Positions 22,825-31,111 are shown, counted from the first letter of the stretch. The stretch: DNA of 38,801 nucleotides from an uncultured Clostridia bacterium (GCA_944354035.1 CALVPS010000012.1:1-38801), one strand, 5' to 3'. Notes: generated from the letters alone by a model not told the origin. Numbers and translations: made by a program.

Positions 22825-25674
22825 TTACCCGACCAATTCGGCCGTGCCGCCCTGCGCAATGCGGATGGTGTGGTCGCCGCAGCGGACGGTCAGCGTGACC
22901 TCGCCGGAGACGACGGAGACGACGTAACCCCCGCACAGCGTTCCGTCGAACAGATAGAGCGGCGCCCCCTCCTTTACGACGCAGGCAAAGGTGTGCTCGC
23001 CCGTCAGCGTCTGCTGCTGGGTAAACACGAAATCCTCATACGACCACGCGGCCGCGGGAAGCGAGACCGATTCATCCCCCACCGCTACGGTATACGTGGC
23101 GCCCTGTAAGGTGACGGTACAGGAAATACGGCGCAGCGACGCGAGGTCGACTACGGAAAAGGAGATCTGCTGTTCGCCCTGCGCGGAATATTGCAGCGTG
23201 GGCGTTGCGCTGATCCCGTTGATGCTGGCCGTAAGCGAATATGCCGCATTGACGTCGGCGGCGGTGACGGATACGGCGATCTGCGCGCCGTCCACCGTAT
23301 ACGCCCCGACAAACGCCTTCGGATCGAACGTCTTTTGGGAATACGCCTGTCCGTTGACGGTGGCCGCACCCGCGGAGAACACCGCCGTATAGGCCGTACC
23401 GCGCAGCGTATACGCCGCCTCTACCCCGCCGTCGCGCAGCGTAAGCCGCACCTCTTCGGCCGCGCGGCCGTTGACGCGGATGCCGCCGTCCGGCAAAAGG
23501 CGCACTTCGTTTGCGTATGTTGCGTCGTAATAGTATCCGACGTTTGCGGCCAGATCGGGACAGCTGTAGGTGACCAAACCGAGCACCGCGTACATCCGGT
23601 CGACGACGGCGATCGTAACGGGCGCCTCCCCTGCGGGCGTATACGTCAGCTCCAGCAATTCGCCGCCTTCGGCGGTCTGCGTAAGCAGCAGCGAATACGG
23701 GAAGGACATGGCGGGCATGAGCGCACTGCCCTCGGCGGACGCGTCATACGCGGATATGGTGAGCGTCCCGTCCGTGCCGATGGCGATCGTCTGACGCACA
23801 AACGCGCCGTCGTACACAAACGACAGGCCGCACAGCTCCAGGAACGTGCTCTGCGGTACATAAAAGCCTTCCGACGTATCGCTTATAGTCATCATGCCCG
23901 TGGCGGGGTCGATCTCCACCGTGGAGAACCAGGCGTACAGTCCCGTATCGGAGGCGATCAGCGTGGTGCGCTCGTACTCCGTGATATCCGACCCGGAAGG
24001 AGGCGTGCCGATCTCCACATACAGATCGGGCAGCGAAACGCCGTCGATCGAGCCGTAGCCCCACGTATAGCAAACGCCCTCGCCGCCGTCCACGCTCACC
24101 GTTCCGCCGTCAAAATCGAACCGGAGGGTAGAGGGATCGGCGCCGCCCGCCGTAAAGTAGTCGTCGCCGTCCTCCAGGGCGCGCGTAAACGCCGCCTCGG
24201 CCTCCGGCAAAAACGCCTGGGTAAAGTAACTTGCATACGAAGCATACGCGCCGTTTCCGCCCACCAGCGCCCAATAAATGCCCTGCGTGTTGACTTCGGT
24301 CAGATACAGCGTGGCCCCTTCGCGGAACAGGCGGTACGAAAGCGCCACGGCGCCCAGCTCGGGCAGATAGGTAAACGTACCGCTGCTCCCGGCCGTCTCC
24401 CCCGTCTGCGTCATATGTACGGTGACGTAATAATTGTTGTTCGCGTCGACGGTAAGCGTCTCGGCATTGTTGGTAAACGTCTGCGCGAACGTCTGTTTGA
24501 TCGTATTGCGGAAGTAGTATCCGCCGTGACGCGAGACGTCCGACTCCATCGAAAAGGCGTCGGGCGTGCCCTCCAGCGGACGGATGACGTACGCGTTTTC
24601 GCCGATCATAAAGCGATATACAAGGTCGCCCTCGCTGATATAGCGCTCCATCTCGTACGGTTCGCCGTCGAAGATCACGCTCGTCTCCGATTCAAACGAC
24701 ACATCATACAAATTGTTGCCGCTCGACCAAAGCCCCTCGGACTCCGTTTCCCCCGTCAGCCAGTCGCTTTCGTAGGGGGCGAACGCCATGCTTCCGGCGG
24801 ATGAAATGAGGTAGGTGCCGTCCAGCATGCGGACCAGCGCATATTCCGTTACGTCGCTGCGGAACCACAGCCCGGCGCCGTACAAACCGTACCCAAGCGT
24901 AAGCGCATAGCTCTCTTCGCCGTATGTAACGGTACTCGCCACCAGATCGAGGGCAAGCGTGGCGCCCGCGTCGTTCACATATACGGACTGATAGGCGCCC
25001 GCATAGGCTACCAGCTGCGTGCCGCTCATCTCCCCCGTTCCCGTACCCATATACACGGCGCTGCCGTAATAGTACATCGTAACGTCCTGATCGGGAACGT
25101 ACAAAAACATCTCCGCCTGGTTTTGCTCGTTGAACATAAAGACGGTAACGGCCTGCTCCGCATCGCCCGGCGTTACGCCGCTCTGCGCAAACATCTTCCA
25201 GCCGAAAAAGCCCTCTTCGTCCGGATGCGACGAGACCATGATATAGTACGAGGTGTTCCCGTCCTCCGTCCACATGCCCGCAAAAGCCGAGGCGTCCACC
25301 ATAAACGTGCGCGCCAGCGCGTCCGTTTCGGCGTTGCGCATCTCCAGCGCGCCGTCGACGTTCAGCGTCAGCCGATATGCCACGCCGTCCGCCGTGCACG
25401 AGATGACCGTATCGCCGTACGAACCGCTCACATCCGTCAGCTCGAACGACGAGGCGCCCTCAAAGGTCTGAGCGGCAAGATCCAGTTCGCCGTCCGTGCT
25501 CACCCACACCTGCGAGGCATACTCGCCCAAAAGCTCGGTGTAGTCGACGGACCCGGGGTCTGGACCGGGGCCGGGGCCGGGACCCGGATCGTCCGGATTG
25601 CAGGCGCAGAACACGCCCAATCCGAAAATTGTCAGCGCCGCGGCGCCCAATATGCCAAGTGCGGTCTTTTTCAT
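22825..25674 (-). CDS. Large orphan lipoprotein (949 aa)
   Basis: A signal peptide (MKKTALGILGAAALTIFGLG) ends in FCAC, a lipobox-like cleavage site, followed by a PGPGPGPDPG linker. So it is exported and lipid-anchored. The rest is a long run of beta-strand-rich, Asp/Tyr/Gly-rich sequence with few lysines; repeated short openings such as ELLGEYA, FAGMWTED and FVGAYTVDG suggest several small beta-barrel or lipocalin-like repeats. I recognise no catalytic motif. I start at 25674 because GAGGAGGA lies 9 nt upstream of this ATG but directly abuts the earlier one at 25683. It is transcribed alone from a consensus promoter. Confidence 0.8.
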   Translation of the reverse strand: MKKTALGILGAAALTIFGLGVFCACNPDDPGPGPGPGPDPGSVDYTELLGEYASQVWVSTDGELDLAAQTFEGASSFELTDVSGSYGDTVISCTADGVAYRLTLNVDGALEMRNAETDALARTFMVDASAFAGMWTEDGNTSYYIMVSSHPDEEGFFGWKMFAQSGVTPGDAEQAVTVFMFNEQNQAEMFLYVPDQDVTMYYYGSAVYMGTGTGEMSGTQLVAYAGAYQSVYVNDAGATLALDLVASTVTYGEESYALTLGYGLYGAGLWFRSDVTEYALVRMLDGTYLISSAGSMAFAPYESDWLTGETESEGLWSSGNNLYDVSFESETSVIFDGEPYEMERYISEGDLVYRFMIGENAYVIRPLEGTPDAFSMESDVSRHGGYYFRNTIKQTFAQTFTNNAETLTVDANNNYYVTVHMTQTGETAGSSGTFTYLPELGAVALSYRLFREGATLYLTEVNTQGIYWALVGGNGAYASYASYFTQAFLPEAEAAFTRALEDGDDYFTAGGADPSTLRFDFDGGTVSVDGGEGVCYTWGYGSIDGVSLPDLYVEIGTPPSGSDITEYERTTLIASDTGLYAWFSTVEIDPATGMMTISDTSEGFYVPQSTFLELCGLSFVYDGAFVRQTIAIGTDGTLTISAYDASAEGSALMPAMSFPYSLLLTQTAEGGELLELTYTPAGEAPVTIAVVDRMYAVLGLVTYSCPDLAANVGYYYDATYANEVRLLPDGGIRVNGRAAEEVRLTLRDGGVEAAYTLRGTAYTAVFSAGAATVNGQAYSQKTFDPKAFVGAYTVDGAQIAVSVTAADVNAAYSLTASINGISATPTLQYSAQGEQQISFSVVDLASLRRISCTVTLQGATYTVAVGDESVSLPAAAWSYEDFVFTQQQTLTGEHTFACVVKEGAPLYLFDGTLCGGYVVSVVSGEVTLTVRCGDHTIRIAQGGTAELVG

Positions 25675-25751
25675 CGTATGCATTCCTCCTCGCGCGGCGC
25701 GCGGCGCGCCGCCTGTGATCCCGCTGTCTGCCATAACAGAAATATGTTTAG

Positions 25752-25781
25752 ATTATACCCGATTTTTGCACCGCTTGTCAA
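25752..25781 (-). promoter_or_regulatory. Promoter of the 949-aa lipoprotein
   Basis: TTGACA (25781-25776), 18-bp spacer, TATAAT (25757-25752). The leader of about 70 nt has a GC-rich GGCGCGCC palindrome before the ribosome site. Confidence 0.85.
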
Positions 25782-25835
25782 CGCGTTTGCCGACAAAAGG
25801 CGCAAAACCCGTCATTTCTTCTGCCGATCCCGCCG

Positions 25836-27113
25836 CTACATGTTTTTCAGCATCAGACGAAGGATCTCCTCGTCCGTCTCGCGCATGCCGTTGCGCGCCA
25901 GATCGCCGACGTTGCGGATGGTGTTTTCTACTCCCTTTTCCACGATCCCGTCGCCGCCGCGGAACTCGCTGCCCCGCCGGCTCATCTCCATACCCAGCAA
26001 CCCCGCCTCCACCGCGGAAGCCACCTTGGCCGCGCAGCTGGCCTTGGCGCCGTCGCAGATGACGCCCGATTCGATCGCCAGCGCGTTGGCGACCGTATGC
26101 GCCACCTGCCCGTAGTCGCCGCCCGCCAAATAGCACACGCCCGCCCCGGCGCCGCAGCCCGCGCTGACCGCGCCGCAGTAGGCCGAAAGACGGCCGATGC
26201 CCGCCTTTAAATGGACGGTGATCAGATTGGATACGATCAGCGCCCGCAGCAATTTTTCGTGCGGGGCATTCCAATGCCGCGCATATACCATAACGGGGAG
26301 CGAGGCGGTCATGCCCTGGTTGCCGCTGCCGGACACGATCACGACGGGCAGCTCGCAGCCGTTCATGCGCGCGTCCGACCCCGCGGCGGCCGCCGCCTTG
26401 GCGCGGTTGTGCACGCCGTCGCCGAACGACGCCAGCAAAATTTTCCCCACCCGCGCGCCGTAGTCGTTTTTTAAGCCCTCCTCGGCAATGGCGCCGTTGC
26501 AGGCGATCTGCCGCTCCAAAAGCGGCGCAACGTCGGCAAGGTCGGCCTCGTCGGCAAATTCCACGATCTGCTGCACGGAGAGCGTGGCGTCCGGCTGTTC
26601 CGCCCAATCGTCCTCTTCGCCCGTGACCTGTTTTTCCAGCATGCATGCGCCGTCCTTTTCGATGCGGACCACGTTGGTATGGTGCCCCGCAATGCGCACA
26701 TAGGCGGTGTGTTCCCCGCGGCGCACGCGCACCCCGATATCGAACACGCATCCCGCGCCCGACTGCTCCACGCAAAATTCCGCGCGGCGCAAATAGTCGG
26801 AAATGCGCGCCGACGCCCCCTCGTCGGCATCGGCAAGCACCTCTAAAAGGCGCTCGGCACGGCCCTCGGCAATGCCTGCGGCGGCCGCCGCGGCAATGCC
26901 GCGCAGGCCGCCCGTGTTGGGCACGACCACGCTCTTTGCGTTCTTTAAAATATTGCCGCTGACGCTTATGGTCGCCGCGTCCGGCAGCGTGCCAAGCGTC
27001 TCGCGCGCCAAAGCGGCGGCATACGCAACGGCAATGGGTTCGGTACACCCCATGGCGGGCACCAGCTCGCGCCGCAGCAGCGCGACGCAGCGTTCGTATA
27101 CACAGCGTTCCAT
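25836..27113 (-). CDS. L-cysteine desulfidase family protein (UPF0597/CyuA-like)
   Basis: 425 residues. The family releases sulfide, ammonia and pyruvate from L-cysteine using a [4Fe-4S] cluster; it is related to L-serine dehydratase alpha chains. MGCTEPIAVAYAAA near the N-terminus (Cys23) and the cluster region YCGAVSAGCGAGAGVC (about 290-306) hold the conserved cysteines; SGSGNQGMTASLPV is also typical. I start at 27113 (MERCVYERC): the 17 codons upstream overlap a promoter whose -10 ends 6 nt before this ATG, and no Shine-Dalgarno is seen. It is divergent from the redox operon, which may be meaningful since both concern thiols. Confidence 0.85.
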   Translation of the reverse strand: MERCVYERCVALLRRELVPAMGCTEPIAVAYAAALARETLGTLPDAATISVSGNILKNAKSVVVPNTGGLRGIAAAAAAGIAEGRAERLLEVLADADEGASARISDYLRRAEFCVEQSGAGCVFDIGVRVRRGEHTAYVRIAGHHTNVVRIEKDGACMLEKQVTGEEDDWAEQPDATLSVQQIVEFADEADLADVAPLLERQIACNGAIAEEGLKNDYGARVGKILLASFGDGVHNRAKAAAAAGSDARMNGCELPVVIVSGSGNQGMTASLPVMVYARHWNAPHEKLLRALIVSNLITVHLKAGIGRLSAYCGAVSAGCGAGAGVCYLAGGDYGQVAHTVANALAIESGVICDGAKASCAAKVASAVEAGLLGMEMSRRGSEFRGGDGIVEKGVENTIRNVGDLARNGMRETDEEILRLMLKNM

Positions 27114-27119
27114 ACCAAC

Positions 27120-27148
27120 AGAATACCCGCGCGCGGCATACTTGTCAA
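27120..27148 (-). promoter_or_regulatory. Promoter of a leaderless transcript (cysteine desulfidase)
   Basis: TTGACA (27148-27143), 17-bp spacer, TATTCT (27125-27120). Only GTTGGT separates the -10 box from the ATG at 27113, so the mRNA should begin at or next to the start codon. Confidence 0.75.
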
Positions 27149-27193
27149 GCAAAACCGCCCGCACGAAACGATGTTTGCGGAATTTAAAAACCC

Positions 27194-27222
27194 TTGACAG
27201 AATGAACGGTGCATATTATAAT
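27194..27222 (+). promoter_or_regulatory. Promoter of the CXXC/ferredoxin-TlpA operon
   Basis: Perfect TTGACA (27194-27199), 17-bp spacer, perfect TATAAT (27217-27222). An 85-nt leader with a CGCCGCGCGCGGCG hairpin and AGGAGGA precede the first gene. Confidence 0.9.
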
Positions 27223-27313
27223 AAATTAAGCCGTTCTTACGGGATATATACGCGCAATATGCGCTTTCTATACGAAAACGCCGCGCGCGGCGGCATGCGG
27301 AAGGAGGAAGCCT

Positions 27314-28129
27314 ATGACGCAGACCGGAAAACAAAAACTGCATTTTTGGTACGGGATCGCGCTGGCCCTGTTTACCGTTGTCGTGGGGGCGCTGTTCATT
27401 GCCCAGGCGGCGGATATCTACTTCGGCGGCGCGGAATACAGCCGCGCACTGGTGATAGAACGCTGTTCGCAGATCGCCGTACCTTTTTGGCTGTGGGTGG
27501 CGGCCGTGGCCGCAGGCGGCATTCTCGAACTTGCCGCGCCCGCGCCGCGGGCCAAACTGCGCGTGCATCCCGGCTCGCGCAAGCTGCTTGACCGCCTTAC
27601 CCGTTCGGCCGCCGAAAAGGAAGACGACCCCGCCTGGCGCAGCGCCGCAGCGGCCCTTGCAAAGGAGCGCCGCATCCGCATGGCGGTGCGGCTGAGCTGC
27701 CTTGCCGTATGCCTTATCTGCGCGGGCGTCGGCGCGGCCTTTTTGCTGAACATCCCCGCCTACCCCTCCGACCCGAACGAGGCCGTTTTGGGGCTGGTGC
27801 GCAGCGCGCTCCCCTGCGTTGCCGTGGCCTTTTTGGCGTGCTGCGCCTGTTCGTTTTACGACGAGATCGCCGCAAAGCGCATGCTGCCGTACGCAAAAAC
27901 GCTGCTGGCGACGGGCGGAAGGGCAACAACCAAGGGCCTGTCCGCACACGGCCGCTTTTTTACGGGCGCGCTTGCGATCGCCCGTTCGCCGCAGGCATTG
28001 TGGGCGGTGCGCGGCGCGGTGCTGGCGGCGGCTGTCGCGCTCATCGCCGCGGGCGTAGCCAACGGCGGCATGCACGACGTGTTTGTAAAGGCCATCAATA
28101 TTTGTACGGAATGCATAGGACTCGGCTGA
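27314..28129 (+). CDS. Five-TM membrane protein ending in a CD1871A-like CXXC tail
   Basis: 271 residues with about five membrane segments (about 11-30, 55-76, 122-145, 157-180, 228-250) and a central charged loop. The last 25 residues, GMHDVFVKAINICTECIGLG, match the tail of the small clostridial CD1871A-type CXXC proteins (a single helix ending in INIC-x-ECIG), here fused to a larger membrane protein; Cys264 and Cys267 form the CXXC. Additional cysteines (CLAVCLIC, LACCACS) lie in the membrane. The TGA is one base before the ATG of the ferredoxin-TlpA fusion. Likely a redox partner; the function is inferred. Confidence 0.75.
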   Translation: MTQTGKQKLHFWYGIALALFTVVVGALFIAQAADIYFGGAEYSRALVIERCSQIAVPFWLWVAAVAAGGILELAAPAPRAKLRVHPGSRKLLDRLTRSAAEKEDDPAWRSAAAALAKERRIRMAVRLSCLAVCLICAGVGAAFLLNIPAYPSDPNEAVLGLVRSALPCVAVAFLACCACSFYDEIAAKRMLPYAKTLLATGGRATTKGLSAHGRFFTGALAIARSPQALWAVRGAVLAAAVALIAAGVANGGMHDVFVKAINICTECIGLG

Positions 28130-28130
28130 T

Positions 28131-29795
28131 ATGAAAAAAGCGTTTACAAAAATCGGGACCTTTTTTAAAAAGGCGGGCAAGTGGATCAAAAACCACCTCC
28201 CCACCAAACGCCGCCTCATTCAGCTGTATGCGGCGCTGCTGACGAACGCCAATTTAAAAGGCTTTTTTACGGGGCGCATTTATACGGGCGCTACCAAAAA
28301 TTTTTGCGTGCCCGGGTTAAACTGCTACTCCTGCCCGGGCGCGATCGGCGCCTGTCCGCTGGGATCGCTGCAAAACGCGCTGGCCGCTTCGGGCACGCGC
28401 GCGCCTGTATATATCCTGGGGATCTTGGCCCTTTTGGGCCTGCTGCTGGGGCGGACGATCTGCGGCTTTTTGTGTCCGCTGGGGCTATGCCAGGACCTGG
28501 CCTATAAAATAAAGTCGCCAAAATTAAAAAAGAGCCGCGTAACGCGCATTCTGTCCTATTTAAAATATGTGCTGCTGATCGCACTGGTCGTTGTGGTGCC
28601 CCTTGCGTTTATGGCGCAGGGCACGCCGCTGCCCGCGTTCTGTAAGTACATATGCCCTGCGGGGACGTTCGGCGGCGCCATAAGCCTTCTGCTCCACCCC
28701 GACAACAGCGAAATGTTTGCCATGCTCGGCGGCCTGTTCACCTGGAAATTTGCGCTGTTCGTCCTGTTTTTTGTGGCAAGCGTGTTTATTTACCGCCCGT
28801 TCTGCCGCTTTGTGTGCCCCCTGGGCGCGATATACGGGTTCTTCAACAAAATTGCCCTGCTGGGCGTAAAGCTGGATAAAAATAAGTGCACCGACTGCGG
28901 CCTGTGCGTTGCACACTGCAAAATGGACATAAAGCACGTGGGCGACCACGAATGCATCAACTGCGGGGAGTGCATTGCCGTATGCCCCGCCAAGGCCATT
29001 TCGTGGAAGGGCTCGTCGCTGTTTGTGCGCCCCAACGAAACGGACGCCGCGCCGCAGTCCGCCTCACCCTTAAACGGCATGCTGCACCCCGCGCCGCAGG
29101 CACAGCTGCAGCAGACGGCCGCCGAACCGACCGTGCAGCTTGCCCCGCCGGCCGCCGAACCGACCGCTCCCGCAGCCGCCGCGGCCGTGCCCGCCCGCCC
29201 GCGCAAGTTTGTCATAGGGCCCAAGGGGCAGAAAGCGCTGCGCATAACGGCGTACGTTGCGGCCGCGCTGGTGCTGGGCGGCGCACTGGTGTACTATAAC
29301 TTTATCGATAGCGGCGCGCCCTCGGTGGGCAGCGAAGTGGGCGACATCGCACCCGACTTTACCATAACCCGCTACGACGGCGGCGAATTTACCCTTTCGG
29401 AGCGGGTGGGCGAAGACGGCGACGGAAAAATTTATGTGCTGAACTTTTGGTACACTACCTGCACCCCGTGCGTAGAGGAGCTGCCCGATATCAATCGCTT
29501 CGCCCGCGATTACGAAGAGACGGTCACCGTACTGGCCATTCACAGCGTTGCGGAGACCGAAGACGTAGCGGCGTTTATTGCACAACGGGGCTGGGACGAA
29601 TACCCCACCATCTTTGCGCACGACAGCATGCAGACCGACGCCGACGGCGAAGAGACGGGCAGCGTATACGACCTGTTCGGCGGCAGAAGCACCTACCCCA
29701 TGACGGTGATCGTAAATGCCGACGGCGTGATCGCCTATCGCACCATGGCAAAGATCGGCTACGACGAGCTGGTAGAAGTTGTCGATTCCCTGTAA
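28131..29795 (+). CDS. Fusion: NapH-type membrane Fe-S protein, two [4Fe-4S] ferredoxin sites, TlpA thioredoxin domain
   Basis: 554 residues in three parts. (1) Residues 1-245: about five membrane helices with the polyferredoxin cysteine motifs CYSCPGAIGACPLG (65-78), CGFLCPLG (111-118), CKYICPAG (171-178) and FCRFVCPLGA (224-233). (2) Residues 250-295: two ferredoxin sites, CTDCGLCVAHCK and CINCGECIAVCP. (3) An Ala/Pro linker (305-358), one membrane helix (372-390), and a TlpA/ResA-like thioredoxin fold (400-554) with NFWYTTCTPCVEELP (Cys444, Cys447) and the cis-Pro segment TYPMTVIV. This suggests electrons go from cytoplasmic ferredoxin across the membrane to an outside thioredoxin. Co-transcribed with the CXXC protein. 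Confidence 0.9.
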   Translation: MKKAFTKIGTFFKKAGKWIKNHLPTKRRLIQLYAALLTNANLKGFFTGRIYTGATKNFCVPGLNCYSCPGAIGACPLGSLQNALAASGTRAPVYILGILALLGLLLGRTICGFLCPLGLCQDLAYKIKSPKLKKSRVTRILSYLKYVLLIALVVVVPLAFMAQGTPLPAFCKYICPAGTFGGAISLLLHPDNSEMFAMLGGLFTWKFALFVLFFVASVFIYRPFCRFVCPLGAIYGFFNKIALLGVKLDKNKCTDCGLCVAHCKMDIKHVGDHECINCGECIAVCPAKAISWKGSSLFVRPNETDAAPQSASPLNGMLHPAPQAQLQQTAAEPTVQLAPPAAEPTAPAAAAAVPARPRKFVIGPKGQKALRITAYVAAALVLGGALVYYNFIDSGAPSVGSEVGDIAPDFTITRYDGGEFTLSERVGEDGDGKIYVLNFWYTTCTPCVEELPDINRFARDYEETVTVLAIHSVAETEDVAAFIAQRGWDEYPTIFAHDSMQTDADGEETGSVYDLFGGRSTYPMTVIVNADGVIAYRTMAKIGYDELVEVVDSL

Positions 29796-29810
29796 CAAAA
29801 AACATCTCCT

Positions 29811-29838
29811 TCCCCGAACGCCCGTTCGGGGATCTTTT
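29811..29838 (+). terminator. Terminator of the ferredoxin-TlpA operon
   Basis: CCCCGAACG pairs with CGTTCGGGG around CC, followed by ATCTTTTT. Confidence 0.9.
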
Positions 29839-29848
29839 TGCTCCTCCG

Positions 29849-30060
29849 CAGCGCCGGGCTATCCCCCGCCCCTGCGGGGCCCCCTTAAAACTCCTTGCGG
29901 AGCGTTAAGAGGGGGCAAGAATAAGAGTGTGAGGCACCCCGGCCCTGCGCCGCCGGAGGCAAGAAAAACAGGAGCCCTTACGCCATGGCGTTGGGGGCAA
30001 GGAAACGGCCTTTTCCCCCTGCCCTTTTATGCCTATTGGCGGGCGAAAGGCCTTTTCCCC
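29849..30060. repeat. Hairpin-repeat mosaic, left block
   Basis: No gene. Contains CGCCCCTGCGGGGC, then CCCCTTAAAACTCCTTGCGG and its mirror half, an AATAAGAGTGTGAGG stretch and the GCCCTGCGCCGCC module. All of these recur at 30160-30240. A separate near-repeat, GGCCTTTTCCCCCTGCC, occurs at about 30008 and 30050. Confidence 0.75.
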
Positions 30061-30067
30061 CTGCCTC

Positions 30068-30201
30068 CCTTAATACTTGTTTTAAGGGGGGTGGCGAGCG
30101 TACGCGAGCCGGGGGGATCTATAAAATACGGCGGGCGATTCCCGATCCCCCCGCCCCTGCGGGGCACCCCCCTTAAAGCTCCTTGCGGAGCGTTAAGGGG
30201 G
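30068..30201. repeat. 134-bp direct repeat, copy 1
   Basis: Differs from copy 2 (30791-30924) at one visible base. It holds three hairpins: CCTTAA...TTAAGG, CCCCTGCGGGG, and CTTAAAGCTCC-TTGC-GGAGCGTTAAG with a single mismatch. It is not a coding sequence. Confidence 0.9.
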
Positions 30202-30313
30202 CAAGAATAAGAGTGCGGAGACCCCGGCCCTGCGCCGCCGGGGGCAAGGGTTGGCGCGGGCACCCCGCCCGCGCGTTAAGGGGGGCAAGAAAAGAACAGG
30301 GCAAACGCAACCC

Positions 30314-30673
30314 CTATGTAAGGCGTTCCTTTACCAAAAGGTCTATCCATTCACACACGCCTTTAAAGTTGCGATTAAACTCGTAATTGCTGATGCGAAC
30401 CACTTGCAGACCACGGCTCTTTAAAAATTCCGTGCGTTCTGCATCTTTCTGCTCGGCAGCCGCATCGTAATGCTGCGAACCATCTAATTCAACGATCAGC
30501 TTTGCCTTTGCGCAGTAAAAATCGACAATATACTTCCCGATTATTTTTTGACGCAAAAATTTTACGGGATACGTTCGCAAAAAGGCATACCAAAGGCGAC
30601 GTTCTTCATTTGTCATATTCTTTCGCAACGCTTTTGCGAATGGTAATAAAGTTTTATTATTCATCCTTTCCAT
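30314..30673 (-). CDS. DUF559 endonuclease-like protein (Vsr/PD-(D/E)XK-related)
   Basis: 119 residues from the ATG at 30673. DUF559 hallmarks: LRKNMTNEERRLWYAFLR at the N-terminus, RQKIIGKYIVDFYC, then VELDGSQHYD (catalytic acidic residues) and FLKSRGLQVVRISNYEF. These are small, Vsr-like nuclease-fold proteins of unknown biological role. I rejected the first in-frame ATG (30712) because it lies in the -35 box; the chosen ATG is 10 nt after the -10 box, with 30664 as an alternative. The gene is much richer in A+T than its surroundings and is bracketed by 134-bp direct repeats. Confidence 0.85.
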   Translation of the reverse strand: MERMNNKTLLPFAKALRKNMTNEERRLWYAFLRTYPVKFLRQKIIGKYIVDFYCAKAKLIVELDGSQHYDAAAEQKDAERTEFLKSRGLQVVRISNYEFNRNFKGVCEWIDLLVKERLT

Positions 30674-30683
30674 ACTTATATTG

Positions 30684-30712
30684 ATTGTATCATACGTATT
30701 TTTTATTTTCAA
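30684..30712 (-). promoter_or_regulatory. Promoter of the DUF559 gene
   Basis: TTGAAA (30712-30707), 17-bp spacer, TACAAT (30689-30684). The expected start lies about 3 nt before the ATG at 30673, so the leader is almost absent. Confidence 0.7.
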
Positions 30713-30790
30713 GACTTGCTTTATATTTTGTTTAAAAGCGGGGTGTCTTTCTCTGTCATTTTGTGTTAAGGGAGCAAGGGGCCTTTCCCC

Positions 30791-30924
30791 CCTTAATACT
30801 TGTTTTAAGGGGGGCGGCGAGCGTACGCGAGCCGGGGGGATCTATAAAATACGGCGGGCGATTCCCGATCCCCCCGCCCCTGCGGGGCACCCCCCTTAAA
30901 GCTCCTTGCGGAGCGTTAAGGGGG
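30791..30924. repeat. 134-bp direct repeat, copy 2
   Basis: Offset 723 bp from copy 1 in the same orientation, with one base changed. It sits just upstream of the DUF559 promoter on the gene's 5' side. Confidence 0.9.
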
Positions 30925-30943
30925 GCGAGGAGTGGGTGCGGGA

Positions 30944-31069
30944 CACCCCCGCCTTCGGCGTTAAGGGGGCAAGGGTTGGCGCGGGCACCCCCGCCTTCGG
31001 CGTTAAGGGGGCAAGGGTTGGCGCGGGCACCCCCGCCTTCGGCGTTAAGGGGGGCAAGGGTTGGCGCGG
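30944..31069. repeat. 42-bp tandem repeat, three copies
   Basis: Copies start at 30944, 30986 and 31028; each has CACCCCCGCCTTCGGCG, TTAAGGGGGCAAGGG and TTGGCGCGGG. The CCGCCTTCGGCG part is a small hairpin. The period is a multiple of three, which keeps spurious frames open; there is no start or ribosome site. Confidence 0.9.
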
Positions 31070-31074
31070 GGCAT

Positions 31075-31111
31075 AAAAAAAGAAGCGGAATGCAAATTCC
31101 GCTTCTTTTTT
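31075..31111 (-). terminator. Terminator of the large lipoprotein operon
   Basis: AAAAGAAGCGGAA pairs with TTCCGCTTCTTTT around TGCAAA, with a T-run on the minus strand; 57 bp after the stop of the 1383-aa gene. Confidence 0.88.

Noticed and set aside
23191..24804. Very long plus-strand frames opposite the lipoproteins (also 32011-35460 and 35652-37397)
   Set aside because: They mirror the real minus-strand genes, with His/Arg/Val-rich content typical of antisense shadows, and lack ribosome sites and domains.
30944..31069. CRISPR array
   Set aside because: The 42-bp copies are contiguous with no unique spacers; the same holds for the 86-bp repeat at the right end.
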